From NCBI GenBank assembly GCA_014607495.2, contig CP053161.1:6457115-6521114 (forward strand): DNA of 64,000 nt, read 5' to 3'. Position numbers and translations under genes: made by a program. This stretch comes from Carposina sasakii (taxonomy: Eukaryota > Arthropoda > Insecta > Lepidoptera > Carposinidae). Below the pieces are notes generated by a model that saw only the letters and a list, made by a program, of their open reading frames with translations, was not told the DNA's origin and searched no databases. Position 1 is the stretch's first letter. Each line of letters begins with the position of its first letter. This document shows positions 10,920-24,019 of the stretch, piece after piece.

Positions 10920-11060
10920 CCTGTTAACAATTTCTCTTTATTTGCTTGGCTTGCTGGAAGAGATCTCTTGTAGAGATAAGATTGGCATAGTACATGCATC
11001 TCTTCTTTTATCTGATACGCTATATTCTTTTGTGTATGTGCAATAAATAATAAGAATTAA
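10920..11060 (+). repeat. LINE 3'-UTR remnant (low certainty)
   Basis: GGCTTGCTGGAAGAGATCTC, then TTTTATCTGATACG and GTGTATGTGCAATAAATAA, resembles the 3' end shared by many lepidopteran LINEs (from memory). No coding sequence is attached. Confidence 0.4.
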
Positions 11061-11336
11061 CTGGCCTCGTCATCATACCGTTTGTATAACTCACTTACCT
11101 AACATGAGTGTGTCGCTTAAGATTAGACGCGTAAAATTGGTACAGCACTCACAATTCATAATAATAATAATGTGACAAACTCATTTTCTTTCCGACAGCC
11201 GGGCGCAGGTGCGTTACGATTCATTATTAGGTTATTCTTTAGGCAGCTGTATGTCTCTGTCTACGTGAGAAATACAATATTTACAAGTACAGTGGATGTA
11301 CGAAACGATGAACTTGGAAAATATGCTTAACTTGGC

Positions 11337-11385
11337 TGTGGGATTTCCCTTATGATCCTGCTGCCCTGGCTATTTATTGAAGTCA
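11337..11385 (-). repeat. SINE family E fragment
   Basis: GGCTGTGGGATTTCCCTTAT and GATCCTGC are the reverse complement of the SINE head. It is followed at 11683-11745 by the repeat also found at 7140. Confidence 0.5.
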
Positions 11386-11682
11386 TCCTGACAACGAAGA
11401 TAACTTAATACCGTCAAAACATTTATTTATTTTACGTAATGTTGATTTACCTGTGATACACTTACTCCTTGGATTCCATGCTGTCTATTCTCATGAATAG
11501 TCATAAAAAGGTAAACAGACAAGCAAACAAATTAAACAGCTTTCGCATCTATGATATCACATGATTTTAATGGTATTATGACGTCACGACACACCACGTC
11601 AGGCTAGAGTCCGTTTCATAGAATAATTCCTATGCCTGATTTCGGAACTAACATTTTTTGTATACAATGAAAAAGAAAATGT

Positions 11683-11745
11683 GGTCATATACATAGTAAC
11701 TAGCGCCATCATCCAAGGGAACTATACGGTGAAACGCACTTTACT
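11683..11745. repeat. dispersed repeat shared with 7140-7210
   Basis: Contains GCGCCATCATCCAAG and CTATACGGTGAAACGCACTT, matching the copy near 7170 with a few substitutions. Confidence 0.5.
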
Positions 11746-12639
11746 ACAAATCCGCCTTAACACTTGGTGACAAGTTGAAAAGGCGCAAAGAGATTATACC
11801 GCCTATCTGATCCCGTCGTTATATTGTATTGTTATGGCTTTAATTTGGCAGAGGTTCAGAATAATCTGAACCCTTGCCACGGTCTGTTTCATGTATTTTG
11901 TTAAATTTTAATGGATTTGGTGTTTTAATCCAGTTTTTGTATTATTTCTGTCTCAGTTCATATAGGGAAATGTAAGATGATTGATGATTTTTTTGGTTTG
12001 CTAGAAGAAATGACTGTAAAAGTTAAATTCGCCTCTATGTATCCTCTGTGTAATTGTATAAAGTAACTGCATAAATAATATCAACAACATACCTATGTAT
12101 TGGTAGAAAGCGAAAATATAGAAAAGTCCCAGAAAAGAAGAAATCAAATAAACTTTTGGAGATTATCTTCTCATTAAAATATCTTCCTCAAAATACCTAA
12201 GGTCGCAAAAAGCCTAGGCAAAAGTAATTTAATTTGGATTAACGGGAACCAATCTTGAAGAATAATGCCCGAAATGTAATAACTTTGAGGTTATTATTAT
12301 GTTAATTTATGGTACGCTGATATTAGCGATTAATTTTGCAACTTTATGAAATGTAAATAAAATAACTGGGTAGTAGTTATCTAATGCAAAATAATCTTCC
12401 TTATTTTTACCCGACTGCGCCAGAAGAAGATGTTTTTCGAGTGTATTTTTGTATGTACGAGTATGTTTTTTTGGGCAAGCTCATAAAACCTAAATAGCTT
12501 ATCGCGTTTAAGTTTGATAAGTGTCATTAGATTCGTCTGTCGTGAGAGTGACATTGGGTCAAAATTTTGAAGCAGTCCCGGCTGCAAAAAACCGTTTTTA
12601 TCTTATAAATGTGGCTATTACCTTATAAATAGTGACATA

Positions 12640-12995
12640 CAGGATGTTTGTGACATGGTGATATTTATATGGTGACTTCAGACAATCATTCTTACATGAA
12701 AACCAGTGAAAATTTTAGCAGGAAAATTCCAAAATTTTCCGACTTTTTTCTATTTTTTTCTGGCAAAAATTGTGTAGATCGTTTAAGTAGGCCTTAAATA
12801 ATGACTTAAAAATTAAATTTTAACCAATGGATGATTTAAAAAAAAGTTGATCTCAATAAATTGGCGCGGAAAGCAAACATTGCGTATAATCAAACCAAAA
12901 ATTTATTTCCTGCGAGTAATAACACTGTCATATAACTTAAAACAATGGTACTTGTTCAGTATCTCAGTATTTGCCTGGGTGTTACACACACCCTG
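12640..12995. mobile_element. TIR element with CAGG(A/G)TGT ends
   Basis: Left end CAGGATGTTTGTGACATG, right end GTGTTACACACACCCTG, each bordered by TA. The ends match over about 19 bp with mismatches. 356 bp without a coding region, so a non-autonomous element of the same end type as families A and B. Confidence 0.6.
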
Positions 12996-13007
12996 TATAG
13001 AGCTCGG

Positions 13008-13060
13008 CTGCAGGATTTCCTTTCTGATTCTGCAGTTGTGGCTACCCCATGGGGAAACAG
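13008..13060 (-). repeat. SINE family E fragment
   Basis: GGCTGCAGGATTTCCTTTCT and TGCAGTTGTGGCTACCC match the SINE head in reverse. Confidence 0.5.
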
Positions 13061-13199
13061 CCATATGTGTATGTAATGAGCCAGTGGGCGTTGTTACATA
13101 TTATACTAACAATGTTATTTTGCACATGCCGGGTCAGTTTTGATCATGGTATGATAATACAGTGGGCAGACTCTTTAAGGTCTAAATAATAAAAATCTC

Positions 13200-13395
13200 T
13201 AATGTAAAATTCTCGTGTTGAGGTGTTTGTTGCCAAACTCCTCTAAGACGGTTTGACTGATTCTTATGATTTTTTTAAAATGTATATTTGATGATGTAAA
13301 ATGTATATGAGAATAGATCGTAAAATATTTTTTATGCCCCTCACGTAATTAGCGATATCCACGCGAGCGGAGCCGCGGGCAACAGCGTAGTATGT
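13200..13395. repeat. dispersed repeat fragment (shared with 54060-54228)
   Basis: TTGCCAAACTCCTCTAAGAC, then TATTTTTTATGCCCCTC and CCACGCGAGCGGAGCCGCGG recur in altered form at 54060-54228. The GC-rich end is common in lepidopteran repeats (from memory). Confidence 0.5.
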
Positions 13396-13702
13396 TCTAC
13401 AGATTCCAGCTTTAGATTATCATAGTTCAAGGACTGGAAAGTTAAAAAACTGATAACAACCGCCAAGTACTTAACCATTGAACTTTGCGTAAGTTAAGTT
13501 TAACTTAAGTAAATTGCAAAGTTTCTAATAGAGGCTATTAACTTAACGACTTTGGCGATTTGCTGGACGCGGATTTATCACAACTCCTTAGTTCTATGAC
13601 AGGCGCAAAACTAAGGTCATTAAGGATTTCGTTTCTCTATTTTAAGTGTAAAAATTCACAAGGATGGATATAAGAAAGTTTTAGTTACTAGCCAGACTTA
13701 TA

Positions 13703-13962
13703 CAGGGTGTAACAAAAAGGGTATGTTAAGCGAAAAGCTATGTAAATAGCCCACTGTAGAGAACCTATCCACAAAATTTGAGACCCGAAATCACATGTTT
13801 ATTTTTCCCGATAGTATGGAGAATTTTTAAATATCTCAGGAATTTTCTTACAATCTTGAAAAATAAAAATGTGATTTCGAGTCTCAAATTTTGGAAATAG
13901 GTTGTCTATAGTGGGCTATTTAAATAGCTTTTCGCTAAACATACCCTTTCTGTTACACCCTG
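13703..13962. mobile_element. palindromic 260-bp MITE, family A, copy 2
   Basis: Intact copy with CAGGGTGTAACAAAAAGGG and the complementary CCCTTTCTGTTACACCCTG, flanked by TA. Same length as the copy at 5687-5946 and the best reference for the family. Confidence 0.88.
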
Positions 13963-14223
13963 TATAAGGCTTTATTTACTTCTTAACATCTTTTTATAAA
14001 GAACTTCTTTGTAACTTCTTTATCTCTATTTTATATTACTTTTTAGACCTGTGCTTTGAACATAGAATAGTTGAGAACACACCAGCATAGATTTTATGTG
14101 ATTCCATTGCCCAAGACAATAATCTATACCCCCTCCGGGGCTAGACACATTTGACTTAAGAATCCAGCGTCAATGAAATAAAAGCTCGTAATGGATACAA
14201 CTATACTCTCGGCATCATACATA

Positions 14224-14493
14224 CAGGGTGTTTTTTTGTGGCCACCATTAACGAAGGGTGAGTACTCTATACATCAAATTACTTTATTTGATGCCAAAAA
14301 ATGCTGGGAAAATATATTTTTTTTTATAAAAAATTTTTATTGCTTGATCGGGCGAAATTTATAGTGTCTAGTGTTTATGTTAGTTTTTTTTATAGACAGA
14401 TATTATTTATTTATCGTGAATGCATTTATGCAGAAAAACGCAGTTTATTTACTCAACTTTGGAGCCTAATATTTTGGAAACCAGACACTTCTC
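14224..14493 (-). mobile_element. TIR element family B, partial copy
   Basis: Starts at a TA with CAGGGTGTTTTTTTGTGGCC and follows the reverse of 15620-15874 to ATTTTGGAAACCAGACACTT, then similarity stops. With the copy at 15511-15874 it forms a large inverted repeat. Confidence 0.75.
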
Positions 14494-15007
14494 GCTCCAA
14501 CCAAACGCCTCGGCCAATTTTTATGATTCCTCTTAGTCCGGCGAGTGTCACTAAAGACATGACGTTAGTAAAAATCCAATATGGCGACTACTGGATGCCA
14601 TATTGTGAAAATGTGAAAAAAATTAAAGTCGACAAACTATATCGAGTGGGGTATCGTTAAATAGATATTTAAAAATCATTTTTAGGTTTCTCTCAATATT
14701 TTTCGATTCGACTAACCCTTTAGGATCTATATCGATTTAAATTTGCGTAACAACCATTCTCACATATAAGTTTATAGACAGCAGCAAGATTAAAACTTCT
14801 TGCTGCCGAGGATGTTGATCATGTTTCTTGAAGTGTACCTATTAGTAGCCTAGGTACTCATATAAAAAAAGTATAAAATAAAAAAACAATTTGAAAATCC
14901 AAAAACCCGACTGCTTAAAAAAGAACTAAACTATGTACATAATAAAAAAACTTAAAAGAAAAAAACAAGCACTTAGATGTCCGGTGGTCTAGAATTCTAT
15001 AATATTA

Positions 15008-15360
15008 CTAGTGGACGCCCGCGACTTCGTCCGCGTGGAAATTGAATTGTAGCTTATATGACACGTTTGTCGGTTTACCATAGCAGTGCCATCTATTGAT
15101 TACTTACTCAATCCAGTCGAAAAGTATCGACATCTGTTAGAATCTTTTGGAGTTAACAGATAATTGTGACTGTCAATTAATTACAGACAAATAATTTGCA
15201 ATAAAATAAAATTGCGACTATAATTAAAGATCTAAGCTATCCTATCTCTCAAGTTGGACCAGACTGCTCCCGGTGTGCCAATTTAATTTAAAATCGGTTA
15301 AGTAGTTTAGGAGTCCATCGCGGACAAACATCGTGACAGGAGATTTATATATATTAAGAT
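15008..15360 (+). repeat. dispersed repeat family H copy
   Basis: Opens with GTGGACGCCCGCGACTTCGT and ends with AAATCGGTTAAGTAGTTTAG and CATCGCGGACAAACATCGTG, in the order seen in other copies. No ORF. Confidence 0.55.
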
Positions 15361-15510
15361 AAGATTATGGAAAGAATACTAGGTAATGATGTAACATAAC
15401 AACTAAACAGTCGGGATCCATTATCCGACGGCCAAGCTAATATTTCAATGGATCCTGGCTGTTCAGTTGATGTTACAACATTAGAAAATATTTTATTTTC
15501 TTCAACTATA

Positions 15511-15874
15511 CAGGTTGTTTTTTGGTCGTCAACGTTTCCGAAAACTACGGAATTTTCTCATCATCACGATCATTTTTCTCCATGGAAGCATACCTGGGAA
15601 GTGTCTGGTTCCCATGATATTAGGGTCCAAAGTTGAGTAAATAGACTGCGTTTTTATGCATAAAATGCACATAGTCGCGCGTATTAAGATTAATATCTGT
15701 CTATGAAAAAACTAGCATAAACACTGGACACAATAAATTACTCCCGATAAAGTAATGAATTTTTTTTTCCAAAAAATTTACATCTTTTCCCAGCATTTTT
15801 TTGGCATTAACTTACTTCATTTGATTTATAGAGTACGTGCCCTTCGTTAAGGGTGGCAACGAAAAAACACCCTG
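15511..15874 (+). mobile_element. TIR element family B, complete copy
   Basis: TA-flanked, 364 bp, from CAGGTTGTTTTTTGGTCGTC to AACGAAAAAACACCCTG. Shares GTCAACGTTTCCGAAAACTA, TACCTGGGAAGTGTCTGGTT and GGCATTAACTTACTT with the copies at 22954 and 47704. No transposase. Confidence 0.85.
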
Positions 15875-15885
15875 TATAAGTAGGA

Positions 15886-15995
15886 TCATAAAGGAGATCC
15901 CATAGCCACGTTTAGCATAGCGAAGGGTAGATTTAAGTGATCAGTAACAGGTTGCTGGCTTATCGTCTGGGAGAATTGCCGAGTTCTTGTGTCTG
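15886..15995 (+). repeat. SINE family E copy (5' part)
   Basis: AGGATCATAAAGGAGATCCC, ATAGCCACGTTTAGCATAGC, then GATCAGTAACAGGTTGCTGG. It starts 11 bp beyond the family B element. Confidence 0.65.
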
Positions 15996-16763
15996 GTGCT
16001 CTCGTCGAGATTTTTCGCTAAGATATATATATTATATCTAAATATTGTATAACTAAGATTAATTCTCATCATCTAGGTACTAAAATTAATATAAATAAGG
16101 TGCCTTTCAGCTATAAAATCTAATCTACCTAGTTGATTTTAGACGTCCCTTGCTCACCCGCGTGTGCTTACCTGAAACTAAATAAAACCCATTAAGCTGA
16201 AAGTATGGCTTCATCGCCATATTAAAAAGATTTTTTTATGTTATTATGTTGCTCACGTTACGGAATCAAATCTACAGAACTAGTTTTAGGTTGTTCCAAG
16301 TAACGCAAGCGTGTGCATTAGAAAAAATAAAAATTTAGGATTTTTCCTAGAAAAAGTTAGTTGCATTCTCCGGTATAACTGGTATAATATTTCCGGTATT
16401 TCAGCATATCAAGAAAAAATAAAATCATTACGGAGGTCAAAAGTGTCCGTATATACTTCAAATTGATACCTTGTTTACTGATACAATGTTTTACTGTCGA
16501 GAGGAAAGTCACAGTCATACAAAAAGTTTAATATTACTTAAGATTGCATAAGAAATAAGATTTATCACCTACGTTGTGTGCATTCGTAAATATTATTAGC
16601 CTCTGAGAGCGTATTAACTACCGTGTGCGACCAGCTGTGCCAGGCGTCCATGCGAGCAATACAGTTCTTTATTTTTGTGTTGTCACTATATTGATTTTAT
16701 AAAAGTAATGTTTTGCATAATGCGAATGCAGTTTATTTTATATTACAAAATTGTTGACTTGAC

Positions 16764-16912
16764 TTAGGGCCGATTTTTCCAATGCTCATACTAGTATAGT
16801 CTATCTGAAAGATAGTTGACGCCGTCTTTCTCTAAAATTTGATCAAGATTGAGACAGCATCAATTTATCCTGCAGATATACTATTTTAAACATTGGTTGA
16901 ATCGGTCCTTAT
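16764..16912. mobile_element. short TIR element (about 150 bp)
   Basis: Ends AGGGCCGATTTTTCCAATG and CATTGGTTGAATCGGTCCT are imperfect inverse complements. The interior CTTTCTCTAAAA and AGACAGCATCAA recurs at about 62270-62325, suggesting a family. The TSD is not clear. Confidence 0.55.
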
Positions 16913-18022
16913 ACGAGTACAATCACGTGTTAAAAGGGAGTTATAGTTTCAATTAGTCTGTCTGTGTCTCTTCCGTTTTTCCTTTTTGTAGACATAAGGT
17001 TATGCGATGACATTAAATCATTAGAGTACGTATTCCATTTGAACTATTTCCATGGCTTCATTAAAATGAGGTACGCCTTTTGTTACTAATATAGACTGAA
17101 CATTCAGAAAATAGCCGAATTTTTTAAAATTAATTCAATATTATTAATCTAGATTGGTTCAAATCCCGCAGGTATATGTAAGCTCAATGGAATTTAATCC
17201 TGAAATTGATATAAAATAAATGTTAGATTTTATTCTATCTAGGTAATTTTGCTGCTAAAATAGTAGATGAGTGGATATATAAAACTATCCTACTCTATCG
17301 AGTAAATTATCATATTAATGTTTTTTTAAAGAACTATTAACCCAAATGTTCATAGCCTTTGTTTCAGAATCCTTTATTTTTATTTTATTTAGGTGGCTTC
17401 CTATATCTAAGATGTTCTACGTAAATCGTTAAAACTTTGAGGCATTTTAAATTTTGCTAAGAAACTGTAAATAAGAACAAGTAGAGTCAAAATGAGAGTT
17501 TCCATTATTATTCGAGCCGTGGGAGTTAGTCTAGAAGTTAGCGAAGAGCTTCCGGCGCTAGTGAGCTCGTTAAAATTCTGACATTGCATGAGACGAAAAG
17601 TATGACGTCGAGATATGCACGCGATGATAGTCGACTAGCATAATTCATCGTTCTAGCTATATGAAGTCTACAGTCCATATCAGAATATAGGCATCTTCAC
17701 TTATCTTCCCGGGACGTGGTCTCTACCTACCTCTACCTCCTTCTCAAAGTTGGACCTACCTAGTTTGACCGTCTGTCCCAGGTAAATATACTCGTCAACA
17801 ACTTCGAGCATCGAATATATTCGTCTACGCTTGCAATATATACTACAAGTTTCATACCATGTATCCATTCTGACCTACCGTCCGATAAGTACGTAAGCCG
17901 CTTCAAAATACAGAAGTGAGTGAAAAGTTGGTAAATTGGAATGTATCTCGTTATCTAAGTATAGTTATTATAGCTTGTGAAGTTATGAGAATGGACAGGA
18001 TTAAACAATTTACATATTGAGA
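16913..18022. other. AT-rich stretch without recognised gene
   Basis: No repeat family match. A minus ORF at 17407-17589 contains a hydrophobic run (METLILTLLVLIYSFLAKF) but no other support; treated as chance. Confidence 0.4.
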
Positions 18023-18367
18023 TATGATGATCTCCGACCGTATTTCGGCCAAGGCGACCAATCTCTACGGAGATTGGCCAGGTACGCAGGAGATATTATA
18101 GTGCACAAGTGTGTGCGCAAACAAGAATGTCTCTCTCTATTCCGTTACTTTTATAGTCCGATGGGACGGAAGTCGATACGACTGGAGAGAGATCAGGCGC
18201 AGGACCAACGGTTTTACGTGCTTTCCGAGGCACGAACTAAGTGACAATTTTTATAACATTACAATCTGTACATGAAATAAATTCATTAGTACAGGCCCGT
18301 GACTGGGATCGAACTTACGCCTCCCGCTTGGAAGGTGCACGTCTTAACCACTGGGCTATCACCGCTT
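18023..18367 (-). repeat. tRNA-derived SINE family T, full copy
   Basis: On the minus strand it starts with a tRNA-like head (18298-18367): A-box-like TAGCCCAGTGGTTAAGACG and B-box-like AGTTCGATCCC. An unrelated body follows, then a tail region (GATTGGTCGCCTTGGCCGAA) ending in ATC-type repeats. These pol III boxes, body and simple-repeat tail define a SINE. Truncated copies lie at 8396 and 36868. Confidence 0.8.
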
Positions 18368-21300
18368 GAGATATACGTAGTGGTTGTATAGGAAGTCATC
18401 TTATGAATATTGAGTAGTTTATAGTGCAGTTTACTATGTTAGTTAAGTATTAATACCTATTGGTTTATTTCTTTTGCACTAATCCCAATTTAACTAACTA
18501 ACTGCGAAAGTTTGTTTGTTTATTAGTTTAATACCCATTTACGCTTTATTACTTAACTAATCTTCATGATATTTTGCATAGATATAATTGGGAGTACAGA
18601 TAAGGACATAAGACTATAAAGTTCACGCGGACAATTGTGGGCGTCTGGACAATTGTGGGCGTCTGCTAGTGATGAATGCGTATACATAACACAAACAACC
18701 TGGCGAACCTATTCAAAATATTGTTAAAAAAGCAACATTTATTTACCTAAACCCTTTCAACAATACACTCATATATCATAGGTATAACTCACAATGTTTG
18801 CGCGTACGGATCAATGACACGAGTGCCATCTATCTGACAGAAATCTGCACATCGCCGTTGGCACAGTTTCCATGCATTTTTCACTTTGCTTTGATAAAAT
18901 AAAATATGTTCACAGTTCAGTAAGTTAAAAACCGAACATGTCACGTAAATTACTGCCGGACAAAGGCCCGGAGCTATAAAAAATGTTTTGTTCCACTTGC
19001 CACTGTGGTTGTGATCGAGCGAATGCGACCGTAAAATCATGATAAATTATTTGTTTATCTTGGATTCTATTGATATTATAAATGTAAAAGATGGTGGGAA
19101 TGTTTGTATTTTAAAAGTTTGTTAGTCTGATATGTGTTTTGAACAAACGGATTACAATGAGAGTTTTCATGACTTATATGTATGTAGGTAATCAACATAA
19201 CACATATTTAGGTTATAAAGTTCACGGGGATAAACTTGTGAGAGGCCACTCGTACTTAGCTAGTAGTAGTTATATAATATACATTGTACCTTTGGAGCAA
19301 ATCAATTAAAGAAAATATCTATGATACCGTGAAAAAAAAAATAGCAATGACGTAAGCTCAGAAAATAATATTTTTACCGTGGCAGCTTTAGTTAACCCGT
19401 CACAGGCCTGTCGTTTTGGTTGGCACAATGTGGAACAAACTGAAAAACTTGAGCTATCAGTTAAAAATAAGGCACGAAACGTTGATTTTAAATCACGGCG
19501 TATTATGATTTATTCTCCCGGTCTACTGCGGGATTTATGATAAAAATGATTTATAAAACAATATATTAAGTTAATTGTACTTTCACCAGATTTTCGTAGT
19601 CGAATATCATATTATTATTTTAATATTCTGTTAATATTTTTTTTTATGTGGCAATGTGAAAATCTTTCGTTATGAAACTAATGATTACTTCTAGTTAACT
19701 AAGCCTTTCCTCACACCTACCAAAAGTGAAGGTAAAATGTGGTTAGTGTGTTTACATCTCAAGGCTTAGAAAAATGGTGCAATTGGTTCTGTGAGGATAC
19801 TTATCAGTTTAATAGTTTAGTAGTTAACAGTTTTATATTAAGATGAGGTTAGTTTATTTCCAATAAGACTCTCCTCTGGATAAAATTAGACTTATATTAT
19901 GTCATAAGTTGTATGCAGAGTTAGAATTTAAAACTGTATTAGCATAAACAGCTGTTACTTGGTCCCTAGATTTTGCACAAGAAAAACATTGTTAGACCGA
20001 GTTGTTTGACGTATATATTATTATGAAAACCGGAGAATAAATTCAGCACGAAATATTAGTGAAAATACATTGGGATCAAATGTGACGCCAAGACAATCTG
20101 AGGACTTTTTGACTGCGCACCTTGGCAACATTTTACATGAAAGTGTTATTTATTCACAAAGCGACCGACTGGGTATCGTCACATTTTGTTTACCTACTTA
20201 CAGTACATTATAAGTAGTGATCGAGAAACTTCCTTCGTTTGTCTGTCTGCTACCATTTAAGTTAATGCGTAGTACATATAAATTAATACGATTTTGAACT
20301 AATCTTGCTTTGTGTTTAATCTTGACAATCTTTATTTATCCATACTTAAAATATATAGAATCGATTCACATGAATAACCTTAACAAAAATAATTCGCAAT
20401 GTTTGAGCCAAAGGCGCAGTTGTGGGGAGTGGCTAAAACTAGTTCTTCAAATCACTTTTATCAAACTTGGCGGGAACACTCCCGTGTTTTCTGAATACGA
20501 AATGAAACTACAACATGCGGTCTCTCTCATTACAAGTCAGACTTCAAGACGAGGATTAAGTTTTAAATGAAGTTTCAGATGAAATGAACTTTAGTACATA
20601 CAGGGGTGGTATATTCATCAAAATTTGTCTGTCTTGGATTTGGATAAATTATTCATATTTACTATATTTATTTTATGTACCTACCTAGACTTTAAAATTA
20701 TAGCCTAATAAACCTAATACTGTCACAAACTTGAAAGTGTAACGCTTGTATTTTTAGAGGTAATTTTTCCCTTGAGGGGCATTCAGGTGAGAAACGGGAG
20801 AACTTTTTCATTTTTCAAGGGTTGAGTATGATTGAAGTTCGTAGTGATAAATCTTGTTTTGTTATTTAACATATCTTATATATATATACATATATATCTT
20901 ATATATATATATAGTAATAGGCTATGATGGTCAATATGCAGGGCCTGTATCTACATCTGAAAGTGTTAGCACTTACTAAGTCTGTAGGAAAATTCTTTTT
21001 CAGTTTGTACAAATAGAACGGTGAAGCCTAGATAAAAGGAACTAAAGATATATTGAGAAAGGTTATCCTGGCTCTATTGAAGAACATTTTTTACAAGCTC
21101 TCGCTGAATACTATGGAGTTGAAAAACTAGGAGTAAATAATTAAGTGCAAACCTGACCAATTACTTTAGATAGTATTGATAGGTAGAACACATTATATAA
21201 CTCTACATTCCAAAGGTTCCGAACAAATAGAATTGAAATTCCTTGGCATGCAGCTTTAGTGAAGGCTTTACTAGAAATCTCTAGTTGCCAAGTGAACAGC

Positions 21301-22951
21301 GGACCTCGTGTATTGATGTTTTATTCAACAGGGTAAACGCTGCAAATTCTACTCCGTCTTACGAGTCAAGTAGGATGCGACAGTGCAATTACCCTTCGTT
21401 TTAGTATTAGACTCTTATGACACGCGTAAGCCCTAGTGTTTTTATATTTCTATTTCATGTACTTCTGTGATTAGTTTCATGAAGATATGAAGAACTTTAC
21501 CTATATGCTGTCATGTCAGTAACTGCAACTACTGTAAGAAAACTGAAAAATCTCGTTTTATTTTCATGTAGTGTCGTGTAGTTCATGTAGGTACATTTTT
21601 ATGCGGAGGCCCTTTTTTAACATGAAGAATTGCATGACGCATTCTATCATGGTTGGGGCTCCTAGTACGATCCTCTGACCGACTGCCAAAGATGGGAAGA
21701 TTTCACGTTATCATCTTCACATCGCTTTCCACGGGGCAGGGCGCGCCTTGCTAGGACTCCCCTATGCCCCGTAGAGCTTTCGCCCTCCAAAAATAGACGG
21801 GCACATCCGCAAATATCAATTATTTAATCGCTGTTATGAGATTAAAGTTTAAAGAGAAAATTACGTAAATATTTACTTTCTCAAGATTGGTTTTATGTTT
21901 CTACTACCTGTAAAAATATGTAAATATATATCTTCATATATCCATTAGCTAAAATACCATTAAATTTACTCAAAGATTGATTGATATGCTTACGGGTAGT
22001 CTATTAGGTGGCTATTTAAAACAAGGGATAACTTCATTGCGAAGACAAATGCCTGGAAGTTAAGCAACTTGTCAACTTGTCGCGAGCCCCACAACTTTGG
22101 ACAGAGTACTCAGGGTGACGAGTGGAAGTTTGGATAGCCTTAAAGATAATACTTTAGGCGATAGTTTTATCTGTTTGTTAACCCTTGATGTGTTTTTTAA
22201 ATGTTTAATTGGCCATATTCATATAACCGTAAAAATAATTATAACTAAATTAAATATATGTAAATTAAAGGTCGATTGACCATCATAGCTTTAACTGCAA
22301 GGTCAATTGATCTCCGATATCAAGGAGCGTGGCCGAAATAATTTCAGAACAATGACATACTGATTTCCAATCTTTATCTTTACATATTATTGAGAAACCT
22401 CGAATAACCGGTCAGATAGTCGATATTATTCTACAAAACGTTGCCTAGTTCGGGCTAAACTTGTTTTAATTTCACAGATATTCGATTCGATTTCAGTTTG
22501 CTGTCGTAATTTGTAAGTGTGTAATTTCCTATTATTAATCGTTCACTTAAACGTTGGGTGGGTGCGATTGAATCTGTTTCAACTATTACCTAATAATAAA
22601 CTTCGTTTTATAGTGAGATTGCTATCTAAATTATAATGCACATAATACCTATAGTATACACACACATGTCTTAATAACCTTCCAATCAAATCCAAGTGGT
22701 CGATGGTTTGAAAAAATATAAAAACTAAATTATTATTCATCACACAAAAAGGATGTAATCTACAGTACATAAAACCCGCCCTGGAGAACCTTATCGATGA
22801 ATACGTGACGTCACACGTAATTTGTCACGACATATGTGGATGTCCTGAATTTTACAAAGAGTTTATGTAACTTTCTTAGGGGCAAATAAATGTTGTAGTA
22901 TATAAAACTTTTTGTGTTAAATGCATTAATTTACATTTATGGAAATATATA
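18368..22951. other. gene-poor AT-rich stretch
   Basis: Only simple repeats and short family H-like scraps (18610-18665, 19205-19250) are visible. ORFs at 18789-19040 (minus) and 20310-20570 (plus) have no motif. A GC-richer piece at about 21600-21790 is unexplained. Confidence 0.4.
20870..20916. repeat. AT microsatellite
   Basis: Two (TA)n blocks separated by CATATATATCTTA. Confidence 0.8.
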
Positions 22952-22953
22952 TA

Positions 22954-23334
22954 CAGAATGATTTTTGGTCGTCAACGTTCCCGAAAACTACGGAATCTCC
23001 TCATCATCACGATCATTTTTCTCCATGGAAGCATACCTGGGAAGTGTCTGATTTCCAAAATATTAGGGTCCAAAGTTAAGTAAATAGACTGCGTTTTTCT
23101 GCATAAATGCACATAGACGCGCGTAGCAGGATTTTTTCACGAAAAATAATTAATATCTGTCTATAAAAAAACTAACATAAACACTAGACACTATAAATTT
23201 CGCACGATCAAGGAATTTAAAAAAAAAAATAAAAAAAAAAAAAAAAATCCCAGCATTTCTTTGGCATAAACTTACTTTATTTCATGTATAGAATACGTAC
23301 CCTTCGTTAAAGGTGGCCACAAAAAAACACCCTG
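22954..23334 (+). mobile_element. TIR element family B, complete copy
   Basis: TA-flanked, 381 bp, from CAGAATGATTTTTGGTCGTC to CCACAAAAAAACACCCTG. An A-rich run replaces part of the interior (23215-23247). Best full-length reference for the copies at 6235, 14224, 15511 and 47704. Confidence 0.88.
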
Positions 23335-23943
23335 TATATATATATACAGATATCAAACCTAAATAATTTCAGCTCTCAACTAAGTGAGATATTTTTTTAG
23401 AATATATAAGTGGATTTTACAATTTCATGTAAATTTTCCCAAATCTTATGAAATCATAACAAGATTACTGTCTATAAGTTTAATGAATCGCATGCTCATT
23501 CCATTTTACGTAACCTACAACAAAATCATAAAACTGGCTTTTTCATCCAAAGAAAGTAATATCTTTATGAATTCCCGAGTGGTTCTGCAGATGTCTCATT
23601 AAAACTTTAATTACGGTTTTTATGATAAAGAGAACCTGCCTTTTAAAAATGAAATAGGGAAGTCGGCTTTGATTTAACTAACCTAATATGAATTTTAACT
23701 TTTATGTTGACGTCATGGTTTATATTTTTAAAGATTTGTGTAAGGTCTGTTTTACACATTTGTTTTCTTTCCTAAAAATCCTTTATGATCTAGCAGTTCT
23801 GGCTACCCTATTACCTATACCCTATCTGTGTGTATGTATGTATAAATCTACGATTAATTCGTCGTAGGTAGGTTATAAGCATTGTATGGACCACTGGTAA
23901 AGCTTGTTGACGAATGTGTACAACAGACCTAAAACTATGCTTT

Positions 23944-24019
23944 TTTAGAATAGCGGTGCCGTAATATAGCGGCCAAGCCTTCCTTTAGAGCCGTTATATC
24001 ACGGCATCCTAGAAAACCA
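23944..24019. repeat. short inverted repeat
   Basis: TAGAATAGCGGTGCCGTAAT pairs imperfectly with the inverse of ATATCACGGCATCCTAGA about 45 bases on. A related sequence with GGTTTTCTAGGATAACGGC occurs at 27815-27888, again as a hairpin, so it may be a tiny MITE family. Confidence 0.45.

Noticed and set aside
13470..13565. Imperfect inverted repeat rich in TTAA/AACTT
   Set aside because: Mismatches are many and no TSD or second copy was seen; may be chance in AT-rich DNA.
17407..17589. Minus ORF with hydrophobic segment, like a membrane anchor
   Set aside because: Only 60 codons, no conserved motif, and the hydrophobic run is expected from AT-rich codons.
18789..19040. Minus ORF with several cysteines
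   Set aside because: No cysteine spacing or signal that fits a known family; no splice signals convincing at either end.
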